Positions 26,935 through 35,266 of a stretch of DNA of 64,000 nucleotides are shown here, piece after piece; the first letter of the stretch is position 1; the number at the start of each line of letters is the position of its first letter. Under the pieces are notes generated by a model. It saw only the letters and a list, made by a program, of their open reading frames with translations, did no database searches and was not told the DNA's origin. Source of the DNA: Planctomycetota bacterium (GTDB lineage Bacteria > Planctomycetota > UBA1135 > UBA2386); NCBI GenBank assembly GCA_020638695.1, contig JACKIB010000015.1, forward strand, positions 1-64,000, given 5' to 3'. Position numbers and translations under genes: made by a program.

Positions 26935-27459
26935 ATGCAAAGCGTGCGATTCTTATTGTCCACACCACTGCTTCTGCTAGGAATCTCGTTTGCCTGGTCA
27001 TGCACGGCGAATCTCCAGGTTGTGAGTCGAACCAACGTGTGTGGTGATGGACGCTCGGGTACAATGGCATGTGAACACAGGATGGACCCGGGAGCAATCC
27101 TGTTCAGCATGATGCACATGTCTCTCCTGTTGGATCTGGCACAACTTGACCATGCTCGGCGGCCTGAAGCAATTCGAGAAGTAGACCGCATCATGCTAGC
27201 GGCAATTGGTGATGGAACCGTATGGTACTATGATGCATACATGATGTACCTACAGTCTCGAATTGAAGAGCTCGGTGGGAACAAGAAGCTTGCCGCAGCT
27301 ACGTGTCGTCATTTTGATCGGTTCGCGAAGGAAACAAGGGAGACCCTAAAGGATATGCACAAACACACCGGGCTTCCTAGTGACTTGGCGCAGGCCCTCT
27401 CGCACCTCAATTCATATGAAGCGCTTTTCCGTGCGCGTATCAGAAAACTTGGCTTCTAG
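26935..27459 (+). CDS. Secreted/lipoprotein candidate immunity for JAMM tip
   Basis: The gene starts five bases after the JAMM tip stop. The 174-residue product begins MQSVRFLLSTPLLLLGISFAWSC, a signal peptide with a possible lipobox (AWSC). The rest is mainly helical, with paired-helix segments (ILFSMMHMSLLLDLAQLDHA..., YMMYLQSRIEELGGNKKLAA...). It matches no family I know. It has the same low GC as the tip. Its position makes it the candidate immunity protein of the displaced cassette; that role is inferred. Confidence 0.6.
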   Translation: MQSVRFLLSTPLLLLGISFAWSCTANLQVVSRTNVCGDGRSGTMACEHRMDPGAILFSMMHMSLLLDLAQLDHARRPEAIREVDRIMLAAIGDGTVWYYDAYMMYLQSRIEELGGNKKLAAATCRHFDRFAKETRETLKDMHKHTGLPSDLAQALSHLNSYEALFRARIRKLGF

Positions 27460-27547
27460 GAGTCTGCGCCACGGGACGACCCCGGCGCGCTGAGGAATCG
27501 CGAAATCGGGAATCCTCGGTCTGCCCGTCTACCGTAGAGGCCAGCAG

Positions 27548-27757
27548 ATGGGCGGGTTTCGCAAGCAAGAGGATCGTCGGCAGGGCCTTCTCCTTCCACC
27601 GTCGCCGAGCGACTGGCTGCCGGAAGGCCATCTTGCGTGGTTCGTGATCGACGCAGTCGATCAGTTGGGCATTTTGCGCGAGCTTGAGCGTCCCCGTCTA
27701 CCGGACGATGCGGTGGTGGTCCGCGGCGGAGTAGCTAGTGTGGTGCATCGGAAATAA
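27548..27757 (+). pseudogene. IS1182-type transposase, N-terminal fragment
   Basis: The first 40 residues (GFRKQEDRRQGLLLPPSPSD, then WLPEGHLAWFVIDAVDQL) match the conserved start of IS1182-family transposases. After that the similarity is lost and the frame ends at 27757. No catalytic DDE region follows. It is a truncated insertion at the right edge of the RHS cassette region. Confidence 0.7.
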
Positions 27758-27823
27758 ATGGCGCTTCAGGAATCTGTTTGGGTAGCTGAGGCCGGGTAGA
27801 GGTCCAAGCCACCGAGGTGGAAC

Positions 27824-28302
27824 GTCCGGTGAGCGCCAAGGACACGCGCCGCAGGAAGGTCTCCTTCGACGCCTCTTCGCTCGGCTGAGCGGCGCGGCGG
27901 GGTGTCGTCCCAATGCGCGGCGTAGGCCCCGCCGTTGCGGATCCACTCTTCGATGCGGGCGATCTCGCGCTCGGTGACTGTCTGCTTGCTGCGCGCCGGC
28001 GGCATGCGCTTGCTCGGATCGGCGTGGCGCAGCCGTGCGACCATCGCGCTCGCCGCGGGATCACCGGGCACGAGCGCGCGCCGTCCATCGCGTTCGGCCG
28101 TTGCGCCGGCAAAGGTGTCGAGTCGCAGCTTCGCTTTGCGCGCCTTCGCGTCGGGTCCGTGGCACCGGAAGCACCGGTCGGCGAGCACCGGCAGGATGTC
28201 GCGGCGGAAGTCGACCGGGGTGGAGCCCCCAGGCGAGCTGTGGGTCTGGGCCGACAGTCCGGCGGCGAGGACCAGGGCGAGCGGGAGCGGGCGGGGGCGC
28301 AC
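27824..28302 (-). pseudogene. 5' fragment of duplicated DUF1549 gene
   Basis: The segment is almost identical to 15884-16448 of the intact gene: same GTG start, signal peptide, CFRCHGPDAKA haem site and EEWIRNGG region. Relative to the intact copy, 86 bp (15949-16034 there) are missing between 27888 and 27889. That shifts the frame. Homology stops at 27824, so the DUF1549 core, LamG and DUF1553 parts are absent. The duplicate extends through the shared upstream region to 28397. Confidence 0.9.
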
Positions 28303-28389
28303 GGTGCGGCGATCGTACACCACCCGGCGCGCACCGCACTGTGGCGACCGGACGGGCGCAACCGTAGGCTCGCACCGGAGGACCGACGC

Positions 28390-29331
28390 ATGCCCGAAGC
28401 AGGATGGATCGACGTGGGCGCCGCCGAGGAGCTCGGTGGTTGCCCGCTGCAACAGGTTTCGGTCGGTCGCCGGACCGTCGCGCTGTCGTGTCGCGATGGC
28501 GTGTTCGGCGCGGTGTCCGGTACCTGCAACCACGTTGGGGGACCGCTCGGCGAAGGCGTGCTCGATGGCGACTACGTGGTCTGCCCGTGGCACTACTGGA
28601 AGTTCCACCGGCTGACCGGCGAAGGGGAGCCCGGTTACGAAGATGGATGCAGAGATCCGGTCGAGGATGGCCAGATGGTCGAAGACCAAACGCGGCAGGC
28701 TACGCAGGGGCATCGTCGCGCTGCCGCAGCCAAACGACGGTCCGCCGCGCGTACTCGGCGTCTCGACCACCGCGATGGACCCCCGGCACCCGCGCCCCTG
28801 ATCCTCGACGGCGACACGCGTTCGCTCGGCCTCGAGACGATGCGTCGCCGGGGAGCCGCCAGCGAGGGCTTCTACTCGAAGATGGTCGAGCGGATGAACT
28901 GGATGCAGAGGACCCAGCTGACGAGGGATCCCGCGACCTCGTGGTGATCCGTTGATCCGCGACAAGGTCGAGCGGATGGGAACCAGCTGACGATCCGCGA
29001 CCGGGTGCTGATCCGCGACAAGGTCGCGGGGTTCCTGATCACCGGCGGACAAGACAACGTGCAGGCGGTGGCCGGGTCGATGCTCGGGTTCTTCGCGGAG
29101 ATCGGCTGTGTCTTTCCACCGTTCCCCTACGTCGCGCACAGCCGCGGTTGGTCGGCTGAGGACATGGAGAACAACGTGGCCGCGGTGCGGGCCAGCGAGG
29201 AGCTCCGCGAGGGCACCCGCGCACTCGTGGAGCGGTGCATCGACATGGCGCGCCGCCTGCAAGAGAGTCGGCTCCCCGCAACCGTGGCGCGCGGTGGGCG
29301 GAAGGCGCATCGCCCGGGCAGAGAACGCTAG
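28390..29331 (+). pseudogene. Rieske-FMN reductase fusion, decayed
   Basis: The start has a good GGAGG site. The first 85 residues form a Rieske [2Fe-2S] domain with C-N-H (TCNHVGG) and C-P-W-H (VVCPWHYWKF) ligands. Beyond GEPGYE the reading is disrupted: pieces of an NAD(P)H:FMN-reductase-like domain (GVSTTAMDP, SEGFYSKMVERMN, LIRDKVAGFLITGGQDNVQA, MLGFFAEIGCVFPPFPYVAH, GWSAEDMENNVAAVR) appear in different frames, with inner parts deleted and a stop at about 28945. It looks like a fused Rieske/flavin oxidoreductase gene that lost function. It is divergent from the DUF1549 fragment, the same arrangement as the remnant at 16536. Confidence 0.75.
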
Positions 29332-29341
29332 TGCCCCTCAT

Positions 29342-29482
29342 CTGAAGTTCGCAGTAAATGTGGCCGCGTCAGTCGGTTCGCGCGCAAGGCGCTGCGACGA
29401 CACGGCTTGTTGGTGGACAAGCTGAGGAGCAGCAACGCAGCGGGCGGATCGAATGGCCGGGTACATGTGCTGCGAACTCCGG
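29342..29482. mobile_element. MITE-like element, 141 bp
   Basis: The ends form an imperfect 20-bp inverted repeat (16 of 20 match): gaagttcgcagtaaatgt on the left against acatgtgctgcgaactcc on the right. The inside has no gene. It could be a non-autonomous relative of an IS with TTCGCAGCACATGT-type ends, but no parent copy is present in the window. Confidence 0.5.
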
Positions 29483-29495
29483 ACACGGGGCACTA

Positions 29496-29671
29496 GCCCG
29501 GACTATTCGTGAGCAGCGTCGCGAGATCGTGCGAGGTTGTTGCTGGCAAGGAGAACGGCAGGTTCTGCCCGGAGGCGGGGTGCCTCCCCGTCGAGGAGCA
29601 GGTTCTGACGTTCGACGAAGCCAGCAGCGAACTTGCGCGATCGCAGCAGCTCGGTCATGAATAGTCCGGGC
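29496..29671. mobile_element. MITE-like element, 176 bp
   Basis: Ends are a 17-bp inverted repeat with one mismatch (gcccggactattcgtga / tcatgaatagtccgggc). The interior is shared, at about 85% identity and in opposite orientation, with 7176-7289. It abuts the inverted repeat of the IS110/IS1111-type element three bases further on. A short reading frame on the minus strand across it (MTELLRSRKFAAGF...) is not recognised. Confidence 0.55.
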
Positions 29672-29752
29672 TTCTGTAGAGAGGCCCCTCCAGTCAACTG
29701 GCTGCGCAAGAAAAACAGTCTGAGCGCGTGGTGGTCTCTCTGGTTGCTTTGT

Positions 29753-29819
29753 TGTTGCCCCGTCACCTTCAGCGTCGGTCGCGCCCGTGTAGGCCGACGC
29801 TGAAGGTGACGGGGCAACA
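29753..29819. other. Perfect 26-bp inverted repeat (hairpin)
   Basis: Positions 29753-29778 are the exact reverse complement of 29794-29819, with a 15-base loop between. The stem starts tgttgccccgtcacc. It lies in the long non-coding end of the IS110/IS1111-type element. It has no T-run, so a simple terminator is unlikely; a structured RNA, a recombination site or a small inserted palindrome are all possible. Confidence 0.85.
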
Positions 29820-30233
29820 GGGGCTGGCGGCTTTTGCTTGCCCTCGATCCGGATGCAGAGGTTGCTGTCCCGGGCGTCGAGTGCGAGGGATTGCCTGGAT
29901 GACATGAAGTGTTGGATGCGGTTTGTCGTGTGGCGCTACTCCCGGGAGTGGATCGAGCAGTTCAGGCCTTCGGAGTGGCAAGAAAGGCCACGCCAAGCTT
30001 CTGGTGCGAGCTCTGACCAATGGGGTTTCGCCACTGGTTCCGCGGCGGTGCCGCGCGGCTCATGATGGATGGTCCGGAAGGCTGCGTCCCAAGCTAGTGG
30101 CGCGGCCTGTCCCAGCCATCCGCATGCGGACAGCCAGGTAGCCCAGCCCGGAACGGGATCGCAGCCTTCGCGGCCCGAATGCTCTCGAGTCTTCCTCACC
30201 ATCAAAACGGATGAACGGAACCCATCGGTTTGA

Positions 30234-31285
30234 TCACGCGACTTTCGCGGAGACCGGTTGCCGCGTCCGCGGTGGACGGAACGCTTCGCTGCGAGACAAC
30301 ATCACGAAAACGATGCGGGCTAGCTTGTGGGCTGCTGCCGTCATTGCGAGCTTCTTGGGTTTGCCTCGCTTCGCCTTCAGTCGGTAGAACTCGGTCGCAG
30401 CGCTGGGGTGCTTTGAGCGGATGCTCGCGAAGATCGCGTGACCGAGCGCCCAACGAAGCCCAGGTGGGCCGCTGCGTGTTATGTTGCCGAGCTTGGCTTT
30501 GCCGGCCGAGGAGCGCACACGCGGCACCAGACCGGTGTAGGCTGCGAACGCTCGTGCGTTCGGGAATCGTTCGATGTCCGCTGTCTCCGCAAGGATCGTC
30601 GCGGCGATGATCTTCCCCACACCAGGAATGGCCTGTAGCCGCTTCGCGTCGTCGTGATCCGTCATCAGTTCCTCGACTCGCTGCTCAAGGGTCTGTTGCT
30701 GCTTGATGAGGATCCCGAGTTCGTCGAGAAGCGTGTCGAGGACGATCCAGACATCCGGTGGCAAAAGCCTCTGGGCGGACGCCTTCCAAGTTTCGTCGAC
30801 GAAGTTCTCCTTCTTCGCGGGCATCCCGTGAGCGTCGATCAAGGCGTGGATTCGGTTGAGTGTCACCTCCGGTGTTTGCGGATCTCTTCCAAGCGACGCG
30901 TCAGTCCCGGAGCTCGCGCTGAGCGCGGGTCGCACGGGCATGACTCCGGGAGCTGTCCAGTCACCAGCCACCGCTCCAGCATCGCCTCGACGTCCTGGCG
31001 ATCGGTCTTCTTGTTCGAGCGCCAGATCTCCGGCATCTTCGCGGCGTCCACCAATCGCATGTCCATGACCTGGTCCTCGCACAAGTCGCTGACCCACTCC
31101 CAGGAGCGACACGCCTCGACGAAAAGCACCGCGGGTCGCGGTAGCTCCGTGAACAGCGCTTGCAGCTCCTCGCGGGTCGCGTTGAGTGTTCTCAATTCGG
31201 TCTCTCCGGTTTGCGTGTCCACGGTTCGACAAACGAACACGGACTTGTGGTGGTCCGCGATGACGACGGTGCGATACTTGTCCAT
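30234..31285 (-). pseudogene. IS110-family transposase, frameshifted
   Basis: The N-terminal part (from MDKYRTVVIADHHKS) has the RuvC-like DEDD fold of IS110: FVEACRSWEWVSDL and NKKTDRQDVEAMLER carry acidic residues. The reading breaks at about 30870-30960. The C-terminal Transposase_20 part (LQAIPGVGKIIAATILAETA ... YTGLVPRVRSSAGK ... RWALGHAIFA) is in another frame and runs to 30234. One or two small indels separate the halves, so the copy is inactive as read unless the shift is an error. Confidence 0.85.
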
Positions 31286-31411
31286 GAGGCCCCTCCCAGG
31301 GCTAATTACAAGAACCAGCGTAACCGCTGGGTTGGGGGGGCCTCTCTACACCATCTAGTCCCGAGCGACGCTGTACCCGGTCCGTTGCCGGCCCTGAGTA
31401 TCTTGGACAGC

Positions 31412-31807
31412 ATGCCCGACATCGGTCTGACCCACGTTGCGTTGCCCGTCACGGACCTCGTGCGCAGCGCGGCGTTCTACGCGACGTTCGCGAACATGGA
31501 GGTCGTGCACCGACGCGATGGGGTCGTCTGGCTCAGCGACCGCACGCGACCGTTCGTCGTGGTGCTCGCCGAAGTCGCGGTGGTCGACTCGCCATTGCGA
31601 CCGTTCGGGCATCTCGGTGTCGGCTGTGCCACCCGCGCCGAGGTCGATCGACTCTGTGCCGCGGCTCGCGAGGGGGGCTTTCTCGTCGACGGCGCGACCG
31701 ACTCGGGGCCGCCGGCTGGCTACTGGGCGTTCCTGCGCGATCCGGACGGTCACACGCTCGAAGTGTCGTTCGGCCAGGAGGTCGGACTCAGCGCCCACGC
31801 GCGCTGA
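31412..31807 (+). CDS. Glyoxalase/VOC superfamily protein
   Basis: This 131-residue protein from MPDIGLTHVALPVTDL has the two beta-alpha-beta-beta-beta units of the vicinal oxygen chelate fold, with His in LTHVALPV, a His in FGHLGVG and Glu in HTLEVSFG, the usual metal ligand positions. The end PDGHTLEVSFG is typical of the family. It could be a metal-dependent lyase, dioxygenase or resistance protein; the substrate is unknown. It lies between the IS110/IS1111-type element and the convergent Ig-like gene, and is likely expressed alone. Confidence 0.8.
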   Translation: MPDIGLTHVALPVTDLVRSAAFYATFANMEVVHRRDGVVWLSDRTRPFVVVLAEVAVVDSPLRPFGHLGVGCATRAEVDRLCAAAREGGFLVDGATDSGPPAGYWAFLRDPDGHTLEVSFGQEVGLSAHAR

Positions 31808-31847
31808 CCGCACCCCGTGCGGACCGCGGATGCTCCCGCTACCCCGG

Positions 31848-34199
31848 TCAGCGCACGCGGATCTCGTAAGAGGCCGGCAGCTTGCCGCCGGCGGGCACCT
31901 CGATTTCCTGTTGCACCGTGCGATCCCCGACGCGGGCCTCGACCGTGTGTGTCCCCGGGAGCAGGGCGCAACGGTACGAACGCAGCAGGCCGACAGCTTC
32001 CGGCAGGATGCGATCCACCGCGGTGCCGCCCGCGCAGCGCACCGACAGGTGGACTCGGGGCTCCGCGCCCAGGCCGCCCGGCAAGGCGACGGTCAGCACG
32101 CAAGCGACGCCGCGGCGGATCGGTGGGTGCACCGTGGTGCCTTTGCCACCGTGCACCTGCACCGACATACATGCGTGTGCGATGCCAGCACCGCGCACCT
32201 CCAACGCGTAGCGGCCAGGCGCCAGCGGGATGGAGCGGGCGGCGCCCCCCGCACAATCGATGCGCGCCACGGCGATCGATTGCGCGTCGCGGACCCACAG
32301 TTCGACCGCTCCTCTGAGTTCGGGCTGGATGTCCCCGGTGGGCACCGCGATCCAGCCTGCGCGCTCGAGGGTGACCAGATCGGCGTCCCAACAAGCACCC
32401 TCTTCGAGTGTGTGCTCCAGCACGCGAGGAACGAATCCGGGCGCCTGCAGGCGCAGCCGGTATGTGTGAGCCAGCAGGGTGCCGAACTCGAATGCACCGG
32501 TGTGCGGGTCGGGGTTGCAGGTCTGCTTGGGAAACCGACTGACCAGAAGCACTGCCGAGCAGTGTGGGATCGGCCGGCCGTCGGCGGCGAGCACACGACC
32601 GCGCACCGTCGCCGTGGCACGGCCCGGGTCGGGCACGACCAGCATGTATTCGCCAGCGGTGGCGTCGATCCCCGAGCGGTGGATCGGCGTCGGCACTCCG
32701 GTGATCAAGGACAACGACACCACGGGTCCGGGGCGCACGTTGCGCAGTTCGATGCGTCCGTCGCGGTCGGTGATCCGGTGCACCATGCGCAGCGGTGCGC
32801 CGAGTCCGTCCGCCTTCACCCCGACCTGCAGGGCGCACTCGGCAAGCGGACGGGGTGGAGTGCTGTCGGTCACGATGCGGGCGTGAAAGGTCACGCCGCC
32901 GCTGAGGCGCGGGCTCCACGTGGCTGTTTCTCCCGCGTCGAGTTCGAGCCTCGTGCCGGCGTCGCCGCGCAAGTGGTGGCGGTGTTTGGCGATCAGCTCG
33001 ACCGTGCCCGACGGCAGACCCTGCAGCCGGTAGGATCCGTCGCGCGCGGTGAGCGCCTGGACGCGCAGGAAGTCCGGTCCGTTGCGGACCCCGATGCGGC
33101 AACCGCGGGCAGGCGATCCGTCGTGCTGGAGCACGGTTCCGGAGCACACTGCACCGGGCTGGAGTTCGATCTCGACCGGCACTGTGGTGTCGGCGTGCAC
33201 GGTGCAGGACCCGGACCAAGGTGCGTGGTTGCGGCTCCGCACCATGATCGGTTGGGTGCCTGGCTCCAGTCCGAACACGTGGAACCAGCCGTCGCCGTCG
33301 GTCCGAAGCTCGGTCTGAGCACGGCGGAACGCGCTGCGACCGCTCGGGTGTGGCAGGGCGTGGAAACCCTCGGTGCGGGGTGTGCCGATGCGAACGCGTG
33401 CGCCGGCGATCGGTCGGCGCTGGGCATCGGTGACCCGACCGCGCACACCGCCGCCGCCACGGGTTAGCACCAGGGTGAGTTCGAGCGTGTCGTCGACCCC
33501 CGTCTCGACCAAGTGGTTCGAGTAGAAGCCCGGGGCACGCGCCCCGATGAGGCACGGCCGCAGCGCCGCGGGCACGGAGAACGACCCGTCCGGTCCACTC
33601 TCGGCGACCGGCATCTGCGCGGCGGCAACCGACAGCGGGACGATTTCGAGGGTCGCGCCGGCGATCGGTCGATCCGACGTGTCGACCACCTTGCCGGTGA
33701 TCGAGATCACCTCCGCGATGTGCAGGTCGATCCGGTGCGTTCGCCCGGCGACCACTTCCACCGGCTTGTACTCCGAGGCACCTTGCGCGGCGCGAACCAC
33801 CACCGGCCCGGGCCGCAAGCCCGACGCCGTGGCGAGCCCATCGCGGTCCGCGCGGATGACGGGGGTGTCGAAGTCCGGATTTGCGCCGGCCATCGGCTCG
33901 AATCGGATCGGGAAGTCGGCACCCGGGCGTTGCCGCTCGCCCGATCCGACGAGCACGCGCACCTGGATCGAGCCGGTGCGTCGCGGGGCGGAAGGAGACT
34001 CGTCGGTGACGAGGGTGCGGGCTTCCGCCTGGACCGTCGGCGACCGGACTTCGATCTGCAGCGCGGCGGGTGGCTCGGGTGCGTTCGTCGATGGGGTGCC
34101 GTCGGAGTGCACGGTCGCCCGCGACGGCAACGAGAACAGCGCGCCGACTGCGATCAGCAGGGCGAACAGGAACAACAGGGTCTCGCGTCGCTTGTGCAT
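31848..34199 (-). CDS. Exported protein with carboxypeptidase-regulatory-like domains
   Basis: This is a 783-residue protein. The start at MHKRRETLLFLFALLIAVGA gives a signal or anchor segment. The rest is a row of carboxypeptidase regulatory-like/Ig-like beta-sandwich domains, each with the GxVxDxxxxPIAGA...DGxF pattern (ITGKVVDTSDRPIAGATLEI, VRGRVTDAQRRPIAGARVRI, CSGTVLQHDGSPARGCRIGV, VRGRVLAADGRPIPHCSAVL). No catalytic residues were seen. It is the last gene of a six-gene minus-strand cluster, five bases after the preceding stop. It is probably a surface or periplasmic binding or structural protein. A related protein lies at 40305-42026, and a scrap of a third copy's 3' end is at 42728. 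Confidence 0.8.
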   Translation of the reverse strand: MHKRRETLLFLFALLIAVGALFSLPSRATVHSDGTPSTNAPEPPAALQIEVRSPTVQAEARTLVTDESPSAPRRTGSIQVRVLVGSGERQRPGADFPIRFEPMAGANPDFDTPVIRADRDGLATASGLRPGPVVVRAAQGASEYKPVEVVAGRTHRIDLHIAEVISITGKVVDTSDRPIAGATLEIVPLSVAAAQMPVAESGPDGSFSVPAALRPCLIGARAPGFYSNHLVETGVDDTLELTLVLTRGGGGVRGRVTDAQRRPIAGARVRIGTPRTEGFHALPHPSGRSAFRRAQTELRTDGDGWFHVFGLEPGTQPIMVRSRNHAPWSGSCTVHADTTVPVEIELQPGAVCSGTVLQHDGSPARGCRIGVRNGPDFLRVQALTARDGSYRLQGLPSGTVELIAKHRHHLRGDAGTRLELDAGETATWSPRLSGGVTFHARIVTDSTPPRPLAECALQVGVKADGLGAPLRMVHRITDRDGRIELRNVRPGPVVSLSLITGVPTPIHRSGIDATAGEYMLVVPDPGRATATVRGRVLAADGRPIPHCSAVLLVSRFPKQTCNPDPHTGAFEFGTLLAHTYRLRLQAPGFVPRVLEHTLEEGACWDADLVTLERAGWIAVPTGDIQPELRGAVELWVRDAQSIAVARIDCAGGAARSIPLAPGRYALEVRGAGIAHACMSVQVHGGKGTTVHPPIRRGVACVLTVALPGGLGAEPRVHLSVRCAGGTAVDRILPEAVGLLRSYRCALLPGTHTVEARVGDRTVQQEIEVPAGGKLPASYEIRVR

Positions 34200-34204
34200 C
34201 GTGT

Positions 34205-35266
34205 TCAGGCGGGTTGGAGGAGTTCGGCAACGGGTGCGCGACGGCGTTGGAGCCAGGTCGGCAACAACCAGCTGGCCGCCCAGAGCGCGGCGATCAGTGC
34301 GGCGAGCAGGCCGAACGACAGTCCGCGCGTGCGGTGTTCGGCGGCGTGGACGTGACGCTGCCGCTCGGCTTCGTCGAGCAGCAGCCGAAGTCCCCCCGGG
34401 ACGATCTGCTTGGCGTTCTCGGGGTGTACGCGGTCGAACCGGAACATCCCGGGCGGCGCGGTGTAGCGCAGCTCGTCGGGCCCCAAGTCGTTGAGTCGGT
34501 AGTCGAGCACCGTCGCGTCGATCCGCGTCGCGGTCGACATCTCGGTGCCCGTCGCGGAGCGCAGTACGCGTACCGTGTAGTTGGCGGGGAGGAACAGTGG
34601 GCCCACGCTGCGGAGCTGCGGTACTTCGACCTCCATGGCGAGCACACCGCCCTGCAGCCAGTGCCTGCGGCGCAGTGCGAATCCCTTGTCCGGGTCCAGC
34701 CAGATGCGGTCGACGCCGGCCTTCTCGAGCACCACGCACTGCGCTCCATGCGCTGCGTCGCGGCCTGGGCGTACCACGTAGTCGCGGTCGCGCAGCGCCG
34801 TGATCAAACCGGTCGACGTGCCGAAGAAGCGCGGCTCGGGGATACCGCAGCGCCGCGGCCAGTAGCCCGAGGCACGGAACCAGCTCTGCACCGCGAAGCG
34901 CTCGATCTGTTCGCCCTCGGCGAGCTGCTTCTCCTCGAATGCCAGCTTGTTGGGCCACTCCACTTGGATCCGTCGGCCGCGCAGGTACGACCGTGAGCGG
35001 GCGTAGAAGGCCTTCCAGCTGCGAGTGGACCAGCCGTGTCCGCTGTCGAGCAGCATCTGGTCGCTGCCGAGGAACGACAGCTCACCGTGCACGTAGTGGC
35101 CGGACGGACCGTGCGCTGCGCGCCGGAAGTTCACCCGGAGCGACTGAACCGCGGCAGTCCCGGATTCCACCGCGGCGCGGATCTGCTCGCGAGTCGGTCC
35201 TTGCCCGAGGACGTTGGCAGCGAACATGAGCAGGGCGAGGGCCGAAGCCCGAATGGGTTGCATCAT
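34205..35266 (-). CDS. Exported membrane-anchored protein, LolA-like N-terminal part
   Basis: The 353-residue protein starts MMQPIRASALALLMFAANV. A GGAGG site sits five to six bases upstream. It overlaps the preceding gene by four bases. After the signal peptide, the pattern (VQSLRVNFRRAAHGPSG, GELSFLGSDQMLLDSG) resembles the LolA/LolB-like half-barrel, and the later part (YTVRVLRSATGTEMSTATRI) is beta-rich. A C-terminal membrane helix (GLLAALIAALWAASWLLP) and basic tail anchor it in the inner membrane with the body outside. The fold assignment is tentative. It appears to be a paralogue in layout of the neighbouring 35263-36333 product. Confidence 0.7.
   Translation of the reverse strand: MMQPIRASALALLMFAANVLGQGPTREQIRAAVESGTAAVQSLRVNFRRAAHGPSGHYVHGELSFLGSDQMLLDSGHGWSTRSWKAFYARSRSYLRGRRIQVEWPNKLAFEEKQLAEGEQIERFAVQSWFRASGYWPRRCGIPEPRFFGTSTGLITALRDRDYVVRPGRDAAHGAQCVVLEKAGVDRIWLDPDKGFALRRRHWLQGGVLAMEVEVPQLRSVGPLFLPANYTVRVLRSATGTEMSTATRIDATVLDYRLNDLGPDELRYTAPPGMFRFDRVHPENAKQIVPGGLRLLLDEAERQRHVHAAEHRTRGLSFGLLAALIAALWAASWLLPTWLQRRRAPVAELLQPA

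Larger units (their letters stand above)
29675..31350 (-). mobile_element. IS110/IS1111-type insertion sequence
   Basis: A 19-bp inverted repeat (17 of 19 match) bounds the element: tgtagagaggcccctccag at 29675-29693 and its complement at 31332-31350. It holds a DEDD/transposase-20 type transposase on the minus strand. Only about 65 bp lie before the gene, but about 540 bp of non-coding DNA follow its stop (29694-30233). That non-coding end has a perfect 26-bp hairpin and further inverted repeats (about 30074-30090 with 30154-30172). IS1111 elements are known to carry such repeats near their ends and a long non-coding end from which a bridge RNA can be made. Confidence 0.7.

Noticed and set aside
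29503..29817. 104-codon minus-strand frame over the 176-bp element
   Set aside because: It crosses the boundary between two mobile elements; no family match, and the copy at 7176 does not keep the full frame.
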